This document shows, one piece after another, positions 55,297 to 64,000 of a DNA stretch of 64,000 nucleotides. A program made the position numbers and the translations under genes. Source of the stretch: Paracyclopina nana (Eukaryota > Arthropoda > Copepoda > Cyclopoida > Cyclopettidae). Within the stretch, counting starts at the first letter, position 1, and every line of letters begins with the position of its first letter. The DNA lies in contig JAGUCH010000005.1 in NCBI GenBank assembly GCA_019096065.1, positions 682,001 through 746,000 of the forward strand, in the 5' to 3' direction. The notes below the pieces were generated by a model. That model did no database searches and was not told the origin of the DNA. It worked only from the letters and a program-made list of their open reading frames with translations.

Positions 55297-58200
55297 TCAC
55301 ATCGAGGCCACTTCTGACTCGAACAACAACGAGGCTTCATGAAGCATTTTTGCACACGTCTGCACCAAAAAGAGGAGATGATATTCTTCGAAAACTGTCA
55401 ATCGGATCCTCCACAGTCCTTGTGTCTTGATGAGGTTATGCAGCACAGTGGCTCGTTCCAAGTCCAGCCACCGTTGCAGGGTTTGCTCCCTTGTCTCCTG
55501 GAGGCTGGAGGCATCGAATGCAATGTCGCTAGGGCCCCACATCATGTACTCGAGCATCGCCTTGACCTGACCCAGGCCCATGGATGAGCAGTTGTGCACC
55601 AAAATGTCTGCCATGCTTCTGAACATGCCAACTGAAGGCGTCAATTCAGGTAGTTTTGCAACTTGGTCGAGAGCACATTCCACAGGATTTTCGCAGTGGA
55701 ACAAGAGGAGCATGGCAGCAAGTGCATTGGAGCAAAGGCTCATCTTGGCATTGGTTGCATTATTCTCATGATGTGCCACACTGTCAAGAATGATGATTCT
55801 GAAGTGAGGATCTTTGTCTGCTCTAATGAGCAAGAAGTGCTCCAGTGTGGCTGTGACCTCTTCAATGCCCTGAGCCTGCAGTGCCTTGAGCCCATTGGTG
55901 AGCTGGAGCAGTACAAAGCTCACTTCCTTCTCCCAGGATTGAGAAGTCATCTTGGCAGAGCCTGCCAATTTCTTTGTGTAGGTTTCTAAAGTCTCCACTT
56001 GGAGCCTGCCAAATACTGACACAATGCCTATTGAGAACAATATGTTAGGAGACTTATTTTTATTTTTAGAAGTTGTCATATACCTGATCCACAGCTCAAT
56101 GGAGATGAGGAGGAGCTGTTTGCTGGCAGCTCAAATGTGCCCACAGGGCATAGGGAAAATGGGGAATTGTTGGGCTGCTCCATTTGTAGCTGATTTGAGG
56201 AGCTGACAAGTAAGGTGACTGGGACTTTGTTTTGGCCATAGGTGGCAGCGAAGAATTTGCCAGCTTGAGTTTCAACACAGCCAGCCTCATCAATCAGGGC
56301 AAAATCTGATATACACAACTCCCTGTGCTTCAGTGCTTTGCTAACATCAGCTGATGATGCTGGTCTGCAGTTATTGTGGCTGGTCTGTAAAATGTTCCCT
56401 TAGACTTATCTGAATTTATGAGCTGAAGAGGGAAGAAAGTTTTACCTGTTCAAGAATTTGAGCCAGAGCCTCATGATTGGCTGAAATGACAGCTCCATAA
56501 TTGTCCTCCAGGTTTTTATGGACCACACTCCTGGTATTTCTGCTGCTCAATCGTGAATTTTTTTGCATTGCTGATCCACCAGGTTCAACCTCTTGCAGAG
56601 TCTATCAAAAAAAGTCATATGAATATTTACATTTAAAGGCTTCATTTCGCTAATATTTTTTTGAGAAATCTTGTCGGAAGGAATCTTGGACCTTCAGCAC
56701 TAATTTCAGTTTGGACAAGTGAAACCAATGTAGTGCATTGAGTATTGAGACTCATCAATTAGGCGCATGAATTGTAATTGATTTTGTGCCAATAAAATAA
56801 TATTTCAATTGGAAGCTAAATGTCGTCAATTTCTTAAGTTTTTAATGAAACATACATACTTCCTCAAATGCTGTTTTAATTTAAGAAGTAATGAAAACAG
56901 TCAAAAAATATCTTTGCGATTTTGCTGTTAAGTCTATATTTATGATCAAAGATGGAGAAAGAGAGTTGTGCTATAATCACTAATATATATAAAACTTGAC
57001 GATATTTTGCATTGTTAGAAATTCACCACTTTTTTGGCAAAAATTCAATGACAATTCAGGTGCCTAATCAAAGTTATTCAATCATCCACTCTGGAAATTG
57101 TTTCCATTTGTCGAAACTGAATAAAAAAGCAAAGGCGCAAGATTCTTTTCGACAAGATTTTCCTTTTGATTTTGTTGTCGATTTATTGCCATGAAAACAG
57201 AGAGGAATTTGCTGCTGCTGCTAATGTGTGGGAGAACTTTTGCTGTTGCCAAAACTAAAAATATTTATATGGTGAAGATTTATGGTACACATGCCAGTTG
57301 TTCTCCTAGTAAAGGAAGTGAAACTTAGTTCAAAGAAGAAGCATTTTTATACATGAAGAAGAGGGGAAAAGTTTGCCAAATTGCTCCTCCCTTTTTCAGT
57401 AGATGGATGGATGATGATCTTAATTGGCACCACCAAAACTCACCTCACTCAACCTGTTGTTATTGGAAGATACTGAAGACTCAGCCAGGCTCTCAGTTTC
57501 TATTTGAGTAATGGAGCTGGAGCTGGAATTGATGCTTCCACTCCTAATTGGCAAGACTTTTTTCAAAGTGTTGGGTGCTGGCACAGAAATGGAGCCAATC
57601 TTCATCTTCCCAGCTACAACATACCCACTTGGTGGCAAACTCTCATTGGCCTCAGAATCCTCACCTGAAATATTAAGTGATGAATTACTGCTAGTAATGA
57701 ATTACTTATAGACCTTTGAAACTCTCTTGACTCATTCACTAATACTTAAGTAAACTAATCCTGTTTTGTCAAAGCTGAATTTCATTAGCCTAAATCTCAA
57801 AGAACTCTTGAGTGGCCCATTAAAATTGTTGTACAAAAAAATATGGGTAAACAATTTAAAGTAAAAATTCAGGCTTGCCAAAAGTATGAAAAATAGACTT
57901 GACCTAAAAAAGTGAAGATTACAAAAGAGAATTGGAATTCTTAGTTTGAAAAAAAGATGATCAATGATATTTGTGAGCTTCAGGCTGTTGCAGTCTCTTC
58001 ACGTTTCATAGCAATTATTATTGGGGAGCTCGACTCATTTTCTTTGAGGCAACAGCAGCTGACTTTTGCTACTATAGCAGAATTCACTCCTTACCTAGCA
58101 TTAAAATCTCATTCTTGGCAGACTTTTCTTCTGGCGACGGATTGCTACTTGGGGAAGCATCAATTGCTTCCTGCTGCTTTTTGCTCTCAAATTTCTGCTT

Positions 58201-61200
58201 CTCCAGAGAGTGGCTTCTTGGTGGTGGAACGGGTTTAGCCCGACCTAAAAAAATTAAAAAAAATACTAAATACTAAACTCCAAATTTAACATCATGAATA
58301 TAAGAAAATAAAAAAATAAAAAAATGCACATTTTTTGCAAAATTATTTATTTTTGTTGCAGTGCTTACCCACTGTGTATAGCTTGTTTTTGGTGGTTGGT
58401 AGCACAAGTTGACCATAGATGTCGCCTCTGTTTGTTGCAACTGGCTGCAAGGGAAAATTGAATTTGCAATTAACTTTTGATGGATGGTTGCCTTTAGCCA
58501 AATATTTGGCTTGACCCTCCTCCTCACTTTTAAAAGGCCAGATAATGATCTTTTCTCCAGTCACTTTTTTCTAATGACCACTTAGCGCTGAGCTTCCAAA
58601 AATTTCATAACTTTAATGAAGATGAAGTGAGCCGCAAAACTTAAGGCATTATTAAAACTCATTTATATTAGCGAATCACAAACCGGAAAATAATTTCCAG
58701 GCAAAATTAAAAAAGGTCGAATTTTAGCTTTTTTTAAATGGCATCTTTTAGTAGATGAACATCACATTAGTGAGCTGATAATGGTTTTTAGTGGGGTGTA
58801 CTTCATTAGTCGAAAAATGGTGGTGCACATACCCAGGTTGTTTTTCCACTGTGCACCCAGAATTTGTTAGCGGTACATTTCCTCATTATCATCTCAGCTG
58901 TTGCTGCTGCTCTACTTTCTTCTACTATTTTGAGTTTTGTCTGTGAAATTGTCAGAGCCCAAGGCTCATTTTCTTATTGCCTCAACTTGGTAATTTCCTT
59001 TTAGCAGACACTTAAAACCACACCCCAAGCTAAGCTCACCCAAAAAATAGTAGTGCAATTTCTGACAAGATCATTTTCCTCTTTTTCAGACAGGAAAATT
59101 GTCAAGTAGTAGCTTTTAAAAATGGCAGCTAAGTAAAGCGAGCAGGGAAATTTAGGGCTCACTTTTAAATCTACCCACGCGCAAGACAATCAGCATCCAT
59201 TTTTCTACGTCAGGCTGCAACTCGAGTGCATAAATTAGCTGTTTTTTCCCTGAATTTCACAGATGGATAAGCACCATTTTGAGCTTAGTAACAACAATAG
59301 AATCTAATGTGATGTTCATCTACTAGAAGTTCTAAATAAAGAAAAACACAGTGAATATGCATAAGAGAGTTATTTTGAATTAGGACCAAAAATTGAATTT
59401 TTGACCAAAACTTGGATTTATGACCCAAACTTGGATTTTTGACCCAAACTTGGATTCTTGACCCAAACTTGGATTTTTTAACCAACCTTGGATTCTTGAC
59501 CTAAACTTGGATTTTTGACCAAAACTTACCAAAAGTTGGATTTTTGACCAAAAGTTGGATTTTTGACCAAAAGTTGGATTTTTGACTAAAAGTTGGATTT
59601 TTGACCAAAAGTTGGATTTTTGACCAAAAGTTGGATTTTTGACCAAAAGTTGGATTTTTGACCCAAACTTGGATTTTTGACCAAAACTTGGATTTTTGAC
59701 CAAAACTTGGATTTCTGACCAAAAACTTGGATTTTTCACCAAAAACTTGGAATTTTGACCAAAGCTTTTTTAACAGAACAACACAAATTAAGTATTGAAA
59801 TACTGAATCAATTTTTTTAAAAAACATCAATTTATCATTTGCGTTCTGAGAACTGAGATGCAGAATGAGAAAAAGTTGCTCATAGACGAACTTTAAAGTT
59901 AGCCATGCCAACTTTCCTGCTCGACAATAATGGGGCATATTTATAGATTTGGAATGTCTTTTGAATGGAGAGGCCTTTTTGAATAGGAAGAAGATGAGTC
60001 GGGTCTTTCAAAGAGTATCAATTACTTTTCTAAAAGGATCCCCACCAACAGCCATCAAAAGGATCCCCACCAACCAACCACCATGCAGAAGAGAAATTTC
60101 CTCATAATTTGTATTCCCAAAAGGTAACCAAATATGAGATTTTGAAAGTGTACAGCTCAAATTGGCATCATCTTGATTGCATTGGAAAAAGGCTGCTCGC
60201 TTTTGAAATTATTGCATGTGGGCTCTTCTTTTTGAATTAATTCACTACTGCACAGTGGATCAAAAAGTCGATTTTACGCGCACGAGAAATTACGTCAAAT
60301 CGCAGATTTCCGATTTTAGCACCCATTTTCAGTTTCTAATTTGTATGACTTCTAGGCTATCTAAAGAGCACAAATTAATGTTAATTGAGAGATAAAGATT
60401 CAAATTTGGTGAAGGAAGCATAATTTTTGGGCAAAAGTTGATTTTGGCGAATTCAGTAAAACAGCAACTTTGCACAATTTGAGAAAAAATTTAATCGCCC
60501 ATAACTTTTGATTCCAAACGACCAAGTCAGGGAAGTCAAGCTAATAGCATAAATTGCAAATCCACCAGAATTGGCTGCTCTTACTTGCTCTCCCGGGTGC
60601 CAGGATGCAATATTTTTAGCTTACAGCCAATAAGAAAAGGTGCTACGTTGATTTCGCGACTTTTTTCCGTGCGCGTGAAATCGGCAAATAAACCCACTGT
60701 GTACTGGGAAAAAGTGAAACTCATTTGATTTAATTAGCTACGCGCGGCGTTTGTCAAACACAAATAAAAATAATGCATGCAGATAACTTCCACCGCTCTC
60801 TACTGAATTTTTTAGCTTAATCATTTCCAAGTGGGAAAAGTATCTATTCTCTTCATGTACTATAAACTTTTTTAAGATTAAAAAACAACAGTGAAACACT
60901 AGTAGTTAATTTAAAAGAATGCAAATTACAGCCCTCGCAAGCTCGGCCTGTTACATTTTCACTTGGGCTTTCCTATTTTAAACAGCTAAAGTATTGAAAA
61001 TTACCCTTTTTTGAGTCGCTAGGTATAAATAAATATTCAATGAACATGACCTTTTTTAGAGGCTGAATTTACCTGTCCTGAGCTGGTGTCAGAAGCAGCT
61101 GAAGACGATCCAGTTTCACTCTCAGAGTTGTCAGTGTGAATCGAGGATGTTTCATGCCCACTGTCAACAATGTCCAGCTTTTTGTTGGTCAAAATGGACT

Positions 61201-63532
61201 TGACACTCTTTTTGGCGTTTTTCTCGTACAAAGCTGGCTGATTTTGAGACTTGGGAGTGATCCTCACCAGCTCCACGCCCCCGCTTTGCAGCTCCAGGGG
61301 CAATAAAAGGAGGTCAGCTGTCGTTTGCCTTTTGTCCCGCTCCAAAATCTCCCTTTCATGCTCCTTGTCCAGAGTTGTCAGCTGTTCGTGGCCAGTTAAT
61401 GAGTTCCGCCTCACTGGGGAACTGGAGTGAGTTTTTTCAGGCGCCAAATGTGGGCTTGAGCCCATTTTGAACAGCCGCTTGATGGAGAACCGGCTGTTTT
61501 GTTTGCTCAGCCGTTTCCGGTCATTTTCATAGAGTTCTACTCTGGACTGGCGGTGCACAGGTACATTACTACTGTTGTGACTGGTTAAAAATGTCGTCAA
61601 AGGACTCGAGGATTGAGGCTTTGTTTTCGAGCTGCCCAAAATCTCGTCAATTTCGGAGCCGCCGCGGGGCAAAGATTTGGATCGGCGCTTTTTCTCGGTC
61701 CATTTTCGGATCTCGTCCGCGTTGCTGTTGTTGTTTGAATTTTGCGCGCCAAAATTCAAATTGGCCTTCTTGTGAATGCCCAGCGGCCTCGGAGGCTGCA
61801 ATGGCTGCACTGCAATGGGCTGGCCTGTAAACGAGCTTTCCACTACGCCAGCAGCTGAATTTGACCCATGGCCCAGGTCACGGCTGATCCACCTGTTGTA
61901 GCTGATTTCTTGGATTTCGCTGGTGTCTGGTAGGGTCACTGTGAAGGCTTCAGGGCTGAATTGGACGGACTTCTTCACAACACTCGGTGGGCTGGACTTG
62001 AAGGCCGAGTTCTGAGGCTTGGCCTCCACAATTTTGACCTCAGGCTCCACAATTTTGACCTCAGGCTCAATTATTTTGACCTCTGGTTCAATTATTTTGA
62101 CCTCAGGTTCCTGAACGATCTCAGCCTTGACACTAGTAGGATTGGCCTCTATGATTGTGACTTCTGAGGCCGCTGGCATTTTCGGAGGCTGAGGAGCCAG
62201 AGGTTTAAGAGGCCGTTTGATAAAGGCCTCAATTGCCTCATCATCTTTGTCCTCTAGCTCTTCTTGAGCACTGATTTTGGAGGCCAGTGACTTGCGAATG
62301 GCCTCCAAGGCCAACTTGTTTTTGGAGGCCAATTCTTGGTGCACCTTATTGGTAGCAGGTAATTTAGGCGCATCCGGAACATCATCCTTGCACACTTCAA
62401 TGATCAAGTCATTTTTCACATCGGCCTCAACTGAGTACATCTCAGCATAGCCAACGGCCTCACCATCCTCAGAGGCCGAATTTTCAGAGTTTTCCGAATT
62501 CTCTGAATTGCCAACCGTAGATCGTCTCGGGGCTGGCATTGGACTCCCCGGAAGACTTGAGGCCGTTGAAGAGGCCGTTGACGAATTAGAGGCCATTAGA
62601 AGCTTCAATGGTTTCTGCGGGATTGGAGGCTTTCTCACGCTAATGGAAGGCTTTGGTGTGCCTTTCAAAATGGCCGCCTTCGGCCCCATCACATATGGAC
62701 TTTTCCGCGTCAGCTTCACTTTCGGCCGCTTGGCCTCGTCATCGGCCTCATCTTCGTCCTCGGGAGTCTTGACCCAATTTGAGACCACATCAGTGGTAGC
62801 CTCACCTTTGGCCTCAAAAGCGATGGTGCTATTGAGGAAGCTGAGCCTGGCCGAAGCAGAGGCCATTTTCTTAGTTGAGGCCGCAGCCTTAAAATTGACG
62901 GCCTCGCCGTCTTCAGAGGACGTCTCGGAAGAGCCTCCATCCGAATTGAGGCCGTTTTGCTGATTCCGTGCTTTGCTGTTGACATCTTTGTTTTCCTGAG
63001 CGGGAACGGCCTCAGAAATTGCGGCCGAATTTTGAGCACTGTTTCGCATGCCAAACGGCCGCACTGTGATAATGGGCGTGACCTTCTTGTCCACGCCCAG
63101 CCTCAAAATAGGCTCATTGTTTGGCTTGAGGTTCCTGGCATTGAAGGTGGTATTTTGGCGGGTTAAATTCAGCATGTTTTTCTCCTCTAAGGTCATTTCT
63201 TCGTCCGCGGCCGAGTTGTTGGAATTTTTCGGCCGCGGCAAATCTTCCTCATCATCCGAGCTGTCATCATTTTCTTGGCCTCCATAGCCAATGACTTCTT
63301 GAATATGCTCGGTGGGGAATCGGATGGACTTCTTCTTGGGCTGGTGGGGATGTTTGTTGGTTTTCAAAATGCCCGAGGATGAATTTGAGCTTGTTGATGA
63401 ATTGACGGAATTCGGCCCACTCTCGGCCTCACTGCTGTAGTCTTCTTGGCCTCGGGCCAAAAGGCTGTCAAGGCGAGTCAACACGTCACGCTTCTCCTCC
63501 AAGACAACATTGGCACCAATCTCATTCATCAT
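55297..63532 (-). CDS. PEAK-family (PEAK1/PRAG1-like) pseudokinase scaffold
   Basis: Seven exons (63532-61073, 58570-58369, 58244-58095, 57664-57444, 56601-56446, 56384-56084, 56027-55297) join in phase to give about 1,406 residues. The long N-terminal part is disordered, with Ser/Glu-rich stretches, two KKS(I/V)xF motifs (about residues 67-72 and 524) that fit the PP1-binding RVxF pattern, four EPEVKI(I/V) repeats (about 475-510), and a proline motif AKPVPPPR. The C-terminal third is the pseudokinase: ISDFALID opens the N-lobe, and the C-lobe ends with MMWGPSD, RWLDLERATVL and a final helical region, matching the PEAK C-terminus. PEAK proteins dimerise and scaffold tyrosine-kinase signalling at the cytoskeleton. 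The HRD and DFG positions are not recognisable (VTATLEHFLLI and ILDSV). The ATG lies five bases after a TTTCAG acceptor, so an upstream coding exon is possible. Confidence 0.8.
56602..57443 (-). other. Intron 4 of the pseudokinase gene
   Basis: This 842-bp AT-rich intron lies between exons ending LSE and starting TLQEVEPGG. No other structure is seen. Confidence 0.6.
57665..58094 (-). other. Intron 3 of the pseudokinase gene
   Basis: This 430-bp AT-rich intron has a GTAAGG donor and a TTTCAG acceptor. Nothing else is seen. Confidence 0.6.
59395..59765. repeat. 19-bp minisatellite in intron 1 of the pseudokinase gene
   Basis: Nearly twenty copies of TTGGATTTTTGACCAAAAG and close variants occur in tandem. 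The unit is not a multiple of three, but three units make 57 bp, so a 19-residue repeat appears in open frames on the minus strand. These frames are not genes. Confidence 0.92.
60251..60701. mobile_element. MITE with CACAGTGG ends and TACTG target duplication
   Basis: The left end CACAGTGG...CGATTTTACGCGCACG (about 34 bp) is matched in inverse by the right end CGTGCGCGTGAAATCG...CCACTGTG. TACTG flanks both sides (60246-60250 and 60702-60706). The interior is non-coding. Its ends match the motif scattered over 45-48 kb. Confidence 0.75.
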
Positions 63533-63537
63533 CTTGC

Positions 63538-64000
63538 CTGAAACAAAATCGTGGATTAGCTAAAAAAAATTACATTGTGATAGAAATTGCCATCAAATTG
63601 AAGGATCTAATGACTTTTGAGGCTAAAAGTGTCCTATCTGGTAGCTCTGATTTTACTAAAGCATTACCCCAAAAGAGAAGGGTTTATCTAACTTATAAGC
63701 TATAGAGGTAGCGTCCACTCTTACAAAACTCAACAAAAACCAAAAAATAATCAGCTAGTGAGCATTGCAATTGCAAGGAAATTGAATGTTTGCTTACTTT
63801 TGTCAAAAAACATCAAAGTTGATGTTGAAGTGCAATGTTTGATTACATCTAACCAGGAGGAAAAGTAAACAAGTCAACGTCTTCTTTCAGACATTTGTTT
63901 ACATGCTTGAACAATTTTACCCCGATCCTGAGACGAAAAACTTGTTTCTCACAAATAATTATCTTCTTTTTTTGAAAAATTTGAGTGTGCAGTAGACAAT
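63538..64000 (-). other. Sequence upstream of the pseudokinase first coding exon
   Basis: A TTTGTTTCAG acceptor (minus strand) ends at 63538, so this is an intron or an outron. No upstream exon can be identified before the window edge. Confidence 0.45.

Larger units (their letters stand above)
58571..61072 (-). other. Intron 1 of the pseudokinase gene
   Basis: This 2.5-kb intron lies between the large first coding exon and exon 2. It contains the 19-bp minisatellite and the CACAGTGG-ended MITE listed separately. Confidence 0.65.

Noticed and set aside
59380-59938. Open frames with FGQKSKFWSKIQ-like repeats on the minus strand
   Set aside because: They are produced by the 19-bp minisatellite inside intron 1 of the pseudokinase gene.
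61961-62167. Plus-strand frame with repeated LRLHNFDL
   Set aside because: It is antisense to the EPEVKI repeat of the pseudokinase exon.

Overview
The window is nuclear DNA from an invertebrate animal. The evidence is spliced protein-coding genes with short introns (mostly 50 to 110 bp), a replacement histone H3.3 gene, metazoan regulators (HEXIM, UBALD, a PEAK-family pseudokinase), and long AT-rich non-coding stretches full of tandem repeats and transposable elements. I cannot name the species. The RNASEK protein looks arthropod-like. The 15-bp gap between RNASEK and a DnaJ gene, and start codons lying right after AG acceptors, suggest a lineage with operons and spliced-leader trans-splicing (larvaceans and some crustaceans are candidates), but this is inference.

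Layout: 0-0.3 kb, start of a membrane or secreted protein gene cut by the left edge (minus). 0.5-1.4 kb, single-exon HEXIM (minus). 1.4-6.3 kb, non-coding, with a MITE, alternating GC tracts and an about 106-bp satellite. 6.3-18.6 kb, RNASEK and an ARG1-like DnaJ gene (plus) whose first intron holds a complete-looking, very young Bel/Pao element (7.0-16.6 kb) with an extra third ORF. 19.4-25.7 kb, a compact minus-strand cluster: H3.3, UBALD, a probable amidated RF-type neuropeptide precursor, and an RRM/RGG/zinc-knuckle RNA-binding protein. 26.9-32.8 kb, a Ty3/gypsy element without env (minus). 37.2-45.0 kb, a related Ty3/gypsy element with an env region (plus). 45-54 kb, a gene desert with MITEs, a dispersed CACAGTGG motif family, minisatellites, an inverted 15-bp array and hairpin-rich repeats. 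54.2-55.2 kb, decayed tandem copies of the last exon of the next gene. 55.3-63.5 kb, a seven-exon PEAK-family pseudokinase gene (minus).

The host genes are mostly broadly expressed regulators: transcription elongation control (HEXIM), V-ATPase-associated RNASEK, a J-domain co-chaperone, chromatin (H3.3), and RNA binding. No single pathway unites them. The best leads are the candidate neuropeptide gene, the RNASEK-DnaJ dicistron, the duplicated splice acceptor in H3.3, the extra ORF with its own promoter-like region in the Bel/Pao element, and the pseudokinase with its tail duplications.
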